From Litsea cubeba (taxonomy: Eukaryota > Streptophyta > Magnoliopsida > Laurales > Lauraceae): a stretch of DNA of 64,000 nucleotides. The notes under the pieces were generated by a model that was given only the letters and a program-made list of their open reading frames with translations, was not told the DNA's origin and did not search any database. Positions within the stretch are counted from its first letter, which is position 1, and each line of letters opens with the position of its first letter. This document shows positions 44,420 through 55,322 of the stretch, piece after piece. The stretch covers positions 73,792,551 through 73,856,550 of the forward strand of contig CM022944.1 in the NCBI GenBank assembly GCA_012931725.1, in the 5' to 3' direction. A program made the translations under genes and the position numbers.

Positions 44420-46956
44420 AATCTACATTCTCCTATTATCGAGATAACAGGGGCAGACAAAACCGTAGCCACTACTCGTGGGACCGGAACGAACAAATTC
44501 GTTATCGAACAGAACCGTAGCCACTACGCGTGGGACCGGAACAAAACCGTTGCCATGGTCGGTACAGACAGAATCCAAGCTGCAGCTGGCAGACATTTTA
44601 AGATCCTAAGCCGGGTGATCAGCCTGACAAGGTGACCTAAGCCTAGTGGTGCCTTTAGTTTTTAAAGCCTGAACCAATACAAATCAAAATAATAATCCCT
44701 TTGGCTCAGGGGCTCACACTATGAAGCTCTGGCCCCATCTTGCCTCGAGGTTTTATTCTCAAAATAATAGTCCCTTTGGCTCATGGGCTCGCACTACAAA
44801 GCTCTTGCCCCATCTTGCCTCGAAGTTTTATTTTCAAAATAATAGTCTTATCGATATATTTCCGAATGTGGCGAACCACTCAAATCTCCTTCCAAATCGA
44901 TTCGCAGAAAACATACGAATTTCCATGGTAGACCACTCAAATACACATCAAAGTAATTTGTATAAAAATCATACAATCAATCCTTTCGAACATGGAAAAC
45001 CACTTGATTCTATTTCAAATCACCGATGCTTTCAAATTAGTTTACCGAAGAGTACATATACATTTTCTAACTTGAAATGGAATGGAATAGTGTATAATGA
45101 TTTAATGGTTCACTGAGGGATATCTCAATGCACACTTAAATCCTTAAATGTTGATTTATAATTATATGTTTGGTGCCAATGAAAATCCACAACTATTTAA
45201 ATTATAAAGTATGCATTAAGACTAATAAAATTCCCGGGTAAAATTCCTATCAATTCCTTCTCTCATCTCTCCCATTCAATTTACACATTCCAAAGTATTA
45301 TAATTTATCAAAACTCATCAATAGGCTTCTAAACATTATAAGGAAATTTACGGGCCTCAAAACAAATAGGAGAGATGGGATGAAATGGGCCTAAAACAGG
45401 TCTATGAATGACCCACAAAACAGTCTTAAATAGGCCCCCAATAAAAATCGGAAGGACAGCCCAAAGTAACCCAGAAATGGGCCCTGGACAGGTCTGGGCT
45501 CGCTCGAGCGACCCAGGGTCCGCTCGAGCGAAGCCCAGACAGAACCTGGTCCGCTCGAGCGGCCCACTGGGTCGCTCGAGCAGACTGGGCCCTGTCCAGT
45601 CTGCTGAAAGTGCAGAAATGCACTTCCTCCTCCATTTTCTGATTTTTCCTTTTCCTTCTTCCTTACTCACATGATTCCACATATGTTTGGGCTCCTCCTT
45701 CTGTTTCAATTCCATTAAAACACTAATACACTAAATCATTCCATTCCTATCCAGTAAATCAAATACAACAAAACATTTCCATCTCAAGAACACTAACATT
45801 GAAACATTCATAGTTGATCCAAGAAGATGCATTACCAAATGATTTTAAATTGTTGAAACATCAGTTTGGAAAGAAATAAACAATACTAACGTTCAATCAT
45901 TCATAGTTAAATCCATCCATTTGTAAGAAGAAAAACAATGTAGAATATAAATCCATGAGATAATTCATATCAAGTAATAATCATCATATTAGCTGGATAA
46001 TTTACTTGCCTCTAGTCAAGATGAAGAACAAGTAACTCAAAGATGGCCTCAATTAAGACTCTAGCTCCAAATCCATAAAACCCCCAAAATAATCCAAGAG
46101 AAAGCCCTAGAAACCAAACATTTTCAAATCTCCATGAAAACTCTTTGCATAAATGATAAAAATGATTCAAATGATTTGAAAAACCAAGAATTGAAGAAAG
46201 AAAAGCTTTTGCTAACCTTTGGTAGCTCAAACAAGGAAGAAAGGCTTGGCGGAGGGGTCTTCTCTAGCTCAAATCTCTTGAAAATGGCATCTTAGGATAG
46301 CTTGGAAGATGGGGAAGAAAGTTTGGAGATCATTCCCCCATTTAGCACCCAAGAAGAAAGCATATATGAGGAGAGAGAGTGGCTGGAAAAGGGTTCCAGC
46401 CACAGCTAGAATAGTTGCAGGGAATGGGAGAAGAAGAAGAGGGTTCAGCCCCTTTTATAAAGTGGGCAAGTGGGTCCCATGGGCCCCAATCTTCAAGTGG
46501 TTAAAACTGACATTTGTGGGTCCCGAATGAGACCGACGAAGAAGACAAAATCGATCATCGAAATATTTACTTTCCAAAAAGTATATTTCCCCCAAATTCT
46601 GAAATTCTCAAAATTCAAGTGCAGATTTAGTGTGAAAGGTCAATTTTGCCCTTTTCCTCGAAAAATGTGTTTTCTTATCATCAAATCAAAATGGCCAAAA
46701 CATGAAAGTTGATAAACTTAATAAAATGAGTCAAAAGGAGTAAAAATTGTGATTTTCTAAAATAAGAATAATTTCTCACAAAAATACAAATCATATGGAC
46801 CGGATCAAACCAAAGTCAACGGTCCTCAAATCTCCAAGGTTATGAAAAATCTAGTCGAACTCAAAGACAAGGTCAAACCAACTCTAATCTCACTTAAAAA
46901 GCTAAACCATGATTAAAACAATACTAAACAAAAGAACTGGGGGTCGGGGTCTTACA
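44420..46956 (-). repeat. 3' LTR of Y, second part
   Basis: Continues the LTR interrupted at 33309 and ends TCTTACA at 46956. It is nearly identical to 51006-53541. Landmarks: two GTAGCCACTAC-CGTGGGACCGG units (44460-44535), a doubled block with TTTGGCTCA-GGGCTC (44700-44840), palindromes CGCTCGAGCG at 45501, 45521 and 45552, and a minus-strand TATA CTTTATAAAAGG at 46453-46464. Confidence 0.9.
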
Positions 46957-46970
46957 CTCTCCCCCCCCCC
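46957..46970 (-). promoter_or_regulatory. polypurine tract of Y
   Basis: On the minus strand GGGGGGGGGGAGAG directly abuts the LTR start TGTAAGACCCC. This fixes the minus orientation of Y independently of the primer site at the other end. Confidence 0.85.
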
Positions 46971-49900
46971 TTAGAACCCATTTGGTCCTACAAATGGTCT
47001 AAACCAAATAAAAATAAAAATAAAAATCGAAAAGACTAAACAACTACTAACTCCTTACGCTGAACCTCGGCAACTGAGATACCCTCTGATCAAACCTGAC
47101 ATTAAGGTGCGCCGGCAACAACATGTTTGATTCGGTTGAAGGCTTCACATTGTCACACACATCTGCCCAACAACGTACTCCTGTGACCAATCTAGTGTTC
47201 AACGATTCTTCTAATCATCCCTGGTGTCATCTGTCATTCTTGCACTGGATCATTTCTTTTACTTACCTCGTCAGTCACTGTCGGTCCAAGAAACTGCAAG
47301 TTCTGTCTCTTTCTATCACTTTGGAATTCTGTGCCTTAAGTCCTATAAAACCGTACTCGGTGCTCCTGACGCTTGTACGAAGATGTGATCGTAGACATGC
47401 TTTCTCTGAAATAATCTCTACTTCAAAAATTTCTAGAATTCCATATATCTACTTATACTGTACCATTCAGATTCTGGCTTGAAACTCTTCTATCTGGTCT
47501 TATCTTCGAGGAATTAGTGAAATTAAAATCCTACCAAGTGCTAGTCTCTTCATCCACTGTGATTCGTAATCCTGAAACAATCCATCATCTCCATCAAAGC
47601 TATTAACGCAAGTGTCTCATGTCAGCACGTTAACTTCAAAGTGAGTGACTTAGAAATCTGTTGGCTCCTCGAATGCATCATCAGCTTTTGGCCTCCAAGA
47701 ATATCGTCAATCCTGCTTCGTTCTGAAATCACAAACTCCAAATTTTATAGGTCTCCTGTCTCTGATTTGGTCTGCTACAACCCAGATGTCACACTGCTAT
47801 AAACCAGATGTTAAACTGCCATAACCTGCTGAGCTGTTCTGTGTCGAAACTTCGCATGGCTTGCCTCTTCAGATTTCACTCTTCAAGTCTTCTACTTCTG
47901 ACGAGCATAACCGATCTTGGAAATCCAATCTGTATTCACAACTCCGAATTCTAATCTTTCTGTGATGTACTCAGAATTCCTGCTCACATCTGATTCTATC
48001 CGCTTGTTGTTCTTGATCTTCTGCTTGATACTGTGTCATCAACAAAATAAACCTGCCAAGCTGGCATCATTCCCTAATAAGCTGAAACTTTCAATCCAAG
48101 TCTCGAAGCAATTCCACCACTTTTAGTTTGTCCTCTAAGGTTCACCAATTAACTAAATCCTTGCGAAAGTGTGGGTAGAGTCATTTTCTTGAATGGTGCT
48201 TGATTGAAAATTTTCACAATCTGGAGTCTGCTCAATCTTCTGTTCCTGCCTTATACCCTACCTTTCATGTAAGAACAATTTGTCATCAACTTCCAAATGT
48301 CACGTCTCGAATGATGTTTACTCTCTCATAAATCCAACTTTGTCTCCAACTAAACCAGTACACCTCCTGACATCCATCAACCCTTCAATTCATACACTTC
48401 CAAACTCCAACCATAAGCTATTACAACTCATTCCATTCAATGCAAAACAAATCTTAAAATTTTAAACATAATGACTAAACAGTCACTTAGTTGAATTTCA
48501 TCATTTTAAAACATAGTAGAAACTGAACCTCCAAATTATCAAATAAAGTTTAATAAATAAAGTTTAATAAAGTTTGAGTATGAAATAACATTATCCATTT
48601 TGAAATTCATATTTTCATAACCAAACAAATCATCGAAACACTCAACAATTTCAAATCAGGATTTCAAGAATAAATCAGATTCATATAGTATGACTATACA
48701 TTAAACTTTGTTGAAATCTGAGTGTTAATTAAACACTAAACCTTATTGAAATCTGAACTCATTTGTTCATAAAAGTCCTGCAGAAACCTAAACTCATTTG
48801 TTTATAAAAATCCTGCAGAAATCTAAGCACAACTGAATGTTAAAACAAATGTAGGAATCTGCATATAATCTGAGCACAAAAACCTTTAGGAAATTCATCT
48901 TGCGTAGCCAAAGGAAATGAATCAATGAAATAGAAATTTCACATTGTACTTTGAAAAAGAAACACAATTTTAGTTACATGCTTTTAAAGATCAGTTTATT
49001 CACTAGCCTCTACAATCCATCATTAAAAACATTCATCCATTTCCAAGCAAACATATACAAAATTTTGAAATCATTAAGGTTTTGAAATGTAGATGTCAAC
49101 ATTTAAGAAAATTAAAACAAGGGCAAAATTCCAAGATCATTGTAAAACAATATCTTAAGAAGATTAAACATAATCCATTGTTTAAACACTGTAAGGATAA
49201 ATCATAGACATTAAGAAAAACATAACAAAAGATGGAAATATCATGAAAATCATTCTCATCAAGAAATGGTCATCACAATAACGGAGGTATTCACTTGCAT
49301 GTACACGTTGTCCAATCCATTACCCTGTAAGTCGGTAAAATCCACAAGGTTTCCTCTGCTACCGAAAATTATCTTGACTCCAACTAACCATCCACTTGGT
49401 ATTACCGCTGAATCAACTACACTGGCTAAGCTGCAAGTTACGGAAATTCTCAATCAAAACTATGACAAGGCTCATTGAATCCGGGAAATCCCTGAGTTTC
49501 TGGCACTAACTTCTAGTCTTACTAACTAATAATCACTTCTCCCTTCATAAAATCAGTCAACCAAAATGTCTTCTGTAACTCTTCATCTCCGGAAGTCGGT
49601 TCAAGTTCTCCCAAAATTCCTCACTTACTTACCTTGGCATGCTGCATGACGATCTCCGATTAACTAAAAGGGGTCTTCATGTATTACTCATGTTCTTCTC
49701 TGGCAGACAAATGTACACATCTTCTCTCATGAATCACAATGGAGATGCTGAAGGCTGAAAGTCTGCTGATGTTCTCTGAAAATAACACACTAAATCCACA
49801 ATGTTTCCAATCTCCGACGCTAACACGAGCAAAAGACACTAAATGTGGGTATGGAGACTTTAAATTCTCCCCCACGAAAGAGGAAATTTAGTCATTCAAA

Positions 49901-50066
49901 TTCCCTAACAACAAGAACTAAAAGAAAAGACAAGCAAAGTCTCCCGAACTAAAAGAAAAGCGGACTCAAATTCAAAGAAACAAAGACAAGAGAAAACAAA
50001 TCGACACAATCTAACGAATCCTCACCACATGTCTTAATGTCTCTAGAGCGTTTTATTTCCTAAAAA
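46971..50066 (-). other. internal region of Y, no recognisable coding capacity
   Basis: About 3.1 kb, AT-rich, with only short frames on both strands and none of the retroelement motifs (no zinc knuckle, D-S/T-G, FxDD, DDE). It parallels the Y' internal region (20919-23646) but has extra segments at about 47480-47700 and 48130-48300. Because two separate copies share this layout, the lack of genes seems a property of the family and not damage to one copy. Confidence 0.65.
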
Positions 50067-50085
50067 CTAACCAGCTCTAATACCA
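50067..50085 (-). promoter_or_regulatory. primer binding site of Y (initiator tRNA-Met type)
   Basis: Minus strand TGGTATTAGAGCTGGTTAG begins four bases after the LTR terminus GTGACA. The first 12 bases differ once from TGGTATCAGAGC. Confidence 0.8.
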
Positions 50086-50089
50086 AACT

Positions 50090-53000
50090 TGTCACACCCC
50101 GAAACCGAGCCCTGCAGTGATCCGACCTCAGGATGCCAAATTTTGGGATTAATTTAAAACTTTTGCTTTTCCCAAGATCCGTGTGAATGAGGATAATAAA
50201 ATTCCATCACGATCAGAATATATTTTCGCGGAAGCTAATCATGGTGTTGCGACCCGGAGTCCGTGGCCATCGGATTCCGTGTCGTACTAAACCAATATCA
50301 TAAAGCCATCACACAACCAAGCTGGTACAAATCATAAATCATGGAATACTGAGCTAGCAATAACAGGACTATTCATTTTCCACATATTCAAGTTACAATA
50401 CACAAGTGTCTTAATTACAAATCCTAGTGAAAAAGGCTAACAAAGCCATACGAAAATAAATAACTAAATAAAATGCTACCCCAATTGATATTACTGAACT
50501 TCGGTGCCAAACTTGACATCTATATGACATCAAAGGCAGCCTCTCGCGTCAGACCAACGGCTTAACCGCCTCCTCCAATCAAACACCTAAAAAGGGGAAA
50601 AGAAAGAGTCCTGGCACCAAACAAAGGGAGTCAGACACGACGGTCTAGCAGGCAAAATTTAAATAATATCAAAAACATTATGAAAACATTTTAAATACAT
50701 TTTAGAGTTCTAAACATAAATAATGATGAAATAAAGGAACGATTCCTAAATCATCGACAACATCGAAGAATTTAATGCATTTAAGATTTGAACATAAGAA
50801 CCAATGAAATAAGTACCATTTTTTATTCTTTTTCAATTTCAAATAATAGAACAGTCCGAATAAAAGCAATGACAGATCCCAATAAAATATAATGGAGTGA
50901 ATAAATCAATAATGTACAAATAAATTAGTGACATTCAACGAATCAAGAACAAATGAATAAATCAATAGAAATTGAACAGAAAAAATTGGCAAACCACATA
51001 AAGCTATATTCTCCTATTATCGAGATAACAGGAGCAGAAAAAATCGTAGCCACTACTCGTGGGATTGGAACGAACAAAGTCGTTATCGAATAGAACCGTA
51101 GCCACTACTCGTAGGGACCGGAACAAAACCGTTGCCATGGTCGGTACAGACAGAATCCAAGCTGCAGCTGGCAGACAAATTAAAGATCCCAAGCCGGGTG
51201 ATCAGCCCGACAAGGTGACCTAAGCCTAGTGGTGCCTTTAGTTTTCAAAACCTGAACCAATACAAGTCAAAATAATAATCCCTTTGGCTCATGGGCTCAA
51301 ACTACGAAGCTCTGGCCCCATCTTGCCTCGAGGTTTTATTCTCAAAATAAGAGTCCCTTTGGCTCATGGGCTCGCACTACAAAGCTCTTACCCCATCTTG
51401 CCTCGAGGTTTTATTTTCAAAATACTAGTCTTATCGATATATTTCCGAATGTAGGCGAACCACTCAAATCTCCTTCCAAATCGATTCGCAGAAAACAAAC
51501 GAATTTCCATGGTATACCACTCAAATACACATCAAAGTAATTTGTATAAAAATCATACAATCAATCCTTTCGAACATGGAAAACCACTTGATTCTATTTC
51601 AAATCACCGATGCTTTCAAATTAGTTTACCGAAGAGTACATATACATATTCTAACTTGAAATGGAATGGAATAGTGTATAATGATTTAATGGTTCACCGA
51701 GGGATATCTCAATGCACACTTAAATCCTTAAATGTTGATTTATAATTATATGTTTGGTGCCAATGAAAATCCACAACTATTTAAATTATAAAGTATGCAT
51801 TAAGACTAATAAAATTCCCGGGTAAAATTCCTATCAATTCCTTCTCTCATCTCTCCCATTCAATTTACACATTCCAAAGTATTATAATTTATCAAAACTC
51901 ATCAATAGGCTTCTAAACATTATAAGGAAATTTACGGGCCTCAAAACAAATAGGAGAGATGGGATGAAATGGGCCTAAAACAGGTCTATGAATGACCCAC
52001 AAAATAGTCCCAAACAAGCCCCCAATAAAAATCGGAAGGACAGCCCAAAGTAACCCCGAAATGGGCCCTGGACAGGTCTGCGCTCGCTCGAGCGACCCAG
52101 GGTCCGCTCAAGCGAAGCCCAGACAGAACCTGGTCCGCTCGAGCGGCCCACTGGGTCGCTCGAGCGGACTGGGCCCTGTCCAGTCCGCTGAAAGTGCAGA
52201 AATGCACTTCCTCCTCCATTTTCTGATTTTTCATTTTCCTTCTTCCTTACTCACATGATTCCACATATATTTGGGCTCCTCCTTCTGTTTCAATTCCATT
52301 AAAACACTAATACACTAAATCATTCCATTCCTATCGAGTAAATCAAATACAACAAAACATTTCCATCTCAAGAACACTAACATTGAAACATTCATAGTTG
52401 ATCCAAGAAGATGCATTACCAAATGATTTTAAATTGTTGAAACATCAGTTTGGAAAGAAATAAACAATACTAACGTTCAATCATTCATAGTTAAATCCAT
52501 CCATTTGTAAGAAGAAAAACAATGTAGAATATAAATCCATGAGATAATTCATATCAAGTAATAATCATCATATTAGCTGGATAATTTACTTGCCTCTAGT
52601 CAAGATGAAGAACAAGTAACTCAAAGATGGCCTCAATTAAGACTCTAGCTCCAAATCCATAAAACCCCCAAAATAATACCAAGAGAAAGCCCTAGAAACC
52701 AAACATTTTCAAATCTCCATGAAAACTCTTTGCATAAATGATAAAAATGATTCAAATGATTTGAAAAACCAAGAATTGAAGAAAGAAAAGATTTTGCTAA
52801 CCTTTGGTAGCTCAAACAAGGAAGAAAGGCTTGGCAGAGGGGTCTTCTCTAGCTCAAATCTCTTGAAAATGGCATCTTAGGATAGCTTGGAAGATGGGGA
52901 AGAAAGTTTGGAGATCATTCCCCCATTTAGCACCCAAGAAGAAAGCATATATGAGGAGAGAGAGTGGCTGGAAAAGGGTTCCAGCCACAGCTAGAATAGT

Positions 53001-53541
53001 TGCAGGGAATGGGAGAAGAAGAAGAGGGTTCAGCCCCTTTTATAAAGTGGGCAAGTGGGTCCCATGGGCCCCAATCTTCAAGTGGTTAAAACTGACATTT
53101 GTGGGTCCCGAATGAGACCGACGAAGAAGACAAAATCGATCATCGAAATATTTACTTTCCAAAAAGTATATTTCCCCCAAATTCTGAAATTCTCAAAATT
53201 CAAGTGCAGATTTAGTGTGAAAGGTCAATTTTGCCCTTTTCCTCGAAAAATGTGTTTTCTTATCATCAAATCAAAATGGCCAAAACATGAAAGTTGATAA
53301 ACTTAATAAAATGAGTCAAAAGGAGTAAAAATTGTGATTTTCTAAAATAAGAATAATTTCTCACAAAAATACAAATCATATGGACCGGATCAAACCAAAG
53401 TCAACGGTCCTCAAATCTCCAAGGTTATGAAAAATCTAGTCGAACTCAAAGACAAGGTCAAACCAACTCTAATCTCACTTAAAAAGCTAAACCATGATTA
53501 AAACAATACTAAACAAAAGAACTGGGGGTCGGGGTCTTACA
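50090..53541 (-). repeat. 5' LTR of Y, complete, 3452 bp
   Basis: Begins TGTCACACCCCGAAACC and ends GGGGTCTTACA on the plus strand. It carries the same landmarks as the 3' LTR: GTAGCCACTAC units (51047-51125), doubled TTTGGCTCATGGGCTC block (51280-51430), palindromes (52085-52166) and minus-strand TATA (about 53038-53049). Uninterrupted sequence at 50990-51010 shows the empty version of the Z insertion site. Confidence 0.93.
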
Positions 53542-53546
53542 GAACC
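53542..53546. repeat. target-site duplication GAACC, right side of Y
   Basis: Directly follows TCTTACA and is followed by TATTGGAGTC, the continuation of LTR X. Confidence 0.95.
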
Positions 53547-54139
53547 TATTGGAGTCATTTTGAGATGATCCATAGGCTCTGTTTTGGAAACCATGGTCCC
53601 AGGGAGCTTCGCATCCGAGAGGCCTGATTTGGGTTCTGAACGTCAAAGTCCGATCAAATGTTATCGAAATGACCTGAACTTGACGTGTAGCCCTTTGTAA
53701 GCATTTTGAAGCCGTCCATGTGCTCTGTCTGATGAGTGATGGCCTCGGTGGTTCTCGCCGTCGAGGGGCTTCATTTAGTTGTTCGAGGGTTGATGTAGGG
53801 TCAAACATTGTCAGTTTGATTTGGAACTTGATGTGGAGCCTTTTGGATGTATTTTGAGACCATCCACAGGCTCTGATCGAAGATTTGGTGTCTCCGATGC
53901 TTTCGCCGCCAGGAGCTCCTTTTCAGCTGCCGAAGAAACGAAGTTTGGTCAAATGATTTTGAAATGGCCCGAGACTTCTTGTGTACTCCTCTTTTGACTG
54001 TCTTGAAGGATCTTACAGTTTTTTTTTATTCTGACAAGATTTGATTTTTTGGAAGTAGCATTGCCTATTTATGGCAGGCTGCGACTTCATGTAGCGTTTT
54101 GGATCTTGAAGAGGCAAAGTGACTTTTTTGGTGTCAACA
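53547..54139 (-). repeat. 3' LTR of Tat element X, second part (copy F)
   Basis: Completes the LTR begun at 30394 (about 2.6 kb in total) and ends GGTGTCAACA. It contains the last three units of the U3 array and is more diverged from copies B, D and E than those are from each other, so X is older than Z, as the nesting also requires. Confidence 0.9.
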
Positions 54140-54157
54140 AATGCCCCCTCGAGGTGC
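54140..54157 (-). promoter_or_regulatory. polypurine tract of Tat element X
   Basis: Minus strand CACCTCGAGGGGGCATT sits immediately before the LTR start TGTTGACACC. The purine core is GAGGGGG. This junction shows that copy F is a true 3' LTR with internal sequence attached and not a solo LTR. Confidence 0.8.
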
Positions 54158-54380
54158 AGCGACGAGTTGCTAAACTTTTGTAGTGGATGTGCCTCAAAAT
54201 GATTTTTGAAGGAGAGCTTGTGACTTGACCAAGAGTCTTTGAGCAGTCTTTCTTTTGGTATTGTAGCCTTTCGAGCTTCCAAGGGAATTTTATGGTAGTG
54301 AAAGGGATCACGTACCATCTTGAGGCAAAGTTTTGAAGATGACATCAAGGATGTATATTTGGGTTTTTGTTTTTGACCTT

Positions 54381-54600
54381 GTGACCTCACAAGCTGTATG
54401 TGGCAGGTTAGGGGGTCGGGTTTGATTTTGACCGTGTGACCCAACAAGCTGTATGTGGAATGTTGGGGGGTTGATTTTGGTTTTGATCTTATGACATAAC
54501 AGGCTGTATGTGGCAAGTTAGGGGATCAGGTTTTGGTTTTTGGTTTGGTCCTGTGACCTAACAAGCTGTATGTGGCAAGTTAGGGGACCAGGATTTGGTT
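54381..54600. repeat. four tandem ~54-62 bp repeats in X 3' region
   Basis: Units start at 54381, 54435, 54491 and 54553 and share GTGACCTAACAAGCTGTATG, TGGCAAGTTAGGGG and a GGTTTTGGTTTT-like tail. They lie between the polypurine tract and the PMD gene promoter. Confidence 0.85.
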
Positions 54601-54894
54601 TGGATGTTTGTGGAATATCAATTTCAAGATTTTGGGTCAATTTGGTATATGAGGCTAGATGGTTTCATTTTTGAAAGCTCATGGGGCTTGGAATTCTTTT
54701 TTGTATGGTCCAATCAACTCAAAAGAGGCATGGAACCATTTTTGTATGCTCTTGGTAAGAGGGATTTCTCTTTGACTAAAAGCCAAAAAAAAAAAATTTT
54801 AAGTGCCTAGGTAGTCAAACCTGGCTCATATGGCTAACCCATGGGGACTTAAGCTTTTGAAATGGCTTAGATCTCATATGGTGTCATTTTTGTA

Positions 54895-55130
54895 AAGAAT
54901 ATATAAAAATATCTCCTTTGGATAGAGAATATCTAAGAATATCTTTATTTGGAGAGAATCTCTCATGTTCCCTTTATTTTGGGAGAAAATATCTCAAGAT
55001 ATCTTTCTTTGGGAGAGAATATCTTAAATCTCCTATCTGTTGGGAGAAAATCTCTCATTGATTTCTTTTTGGGAGAGAATCCCTCAAGAAATCTTTCTTG
55101 TGGGAAAAAAATCTTTCTAATTTCTTTCTT
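54895..55130. repeat. degenerate ~33-40 bp repeats built on GGGAGAGAATATCTC
   Basis: Six or seven units such as TTTGGGAGAGAATATCTTAA and TTGGGAGAAAATCTCTCA follow each other. They end about 65 bp before the TATA box of the antisense gene, so they occupy its proximal promoter region. Confidence 0.75.
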
Positions 55131-55194
55131 TTGGTAAGGTTACTAATTAGTAACACTTACCTCTTTTTTGTTTCCTACTTTGGTTTGCTCTCTT

Positions 55195-55203
55195 CTATAA
55201 AAG
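55195..55203 (+). promoter_or_regulatory. TATA box of the antisense PMD gene
   Basis: CTATAAAAG lies about 130 bp upstream of the proposed start codon on the plus strand, opposite to the retroelement. Transcription would begin near 55230, leaving a 5' UTR of about 95 bases rich in TTCTTC. The inference rests on position and consensus only. Confidence 0.6.
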
Positions 55204-55322
55204 CAAAGGGAGGTTGGATCTCTTGCTCTTATTGCTTTCTTTTGCAACAATCCCAAGTGGGATTCAAGACCAAGAGTTCTTCTTCTTCAAGATCTTCAAG
55301 ACTGTCTTCTTCTTCGCCATCA

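Larger units (their letters stand above)
32413..53541 (-). mobile_element. element Y: non-autonomous chromovirus-like LTR element, interrupted by Z
   Basis: Bounded by GAACC duplications. Left (3') LTR is 32413-33309 plus 44420-46956 (3434 bp without Z); right (5') LTR is 50090-53541 (3452 bp). The two are almost identical by eye, so Y is young. Internal region is only about 3.1 kb and has no recognisable Gag or Pol motif, although primer site and polypurine tract are intact. Without Z the element is about 10.0 kb, over two thirds of it LTR, which fits a LARD-like non-autonomous element that depends on proteins of a chromovirus such as T. Confidence 0.85.

Noticed and set aside
44721..45116. 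Plus-strand 131-codon frame in the Y LTR, also at 51509-51745
   Set aside because: It lies within LTR DNA, on the strand opposite to the element, covers the doubled TTTGGCTCATGGGCTC block, and has no domain.
53547..54139. Solo LTR interpretation of the C/F LTR
   Set aside because: The LTR is followed by a polypurine tract and internal sequence of X, so it is a 3' LTR.
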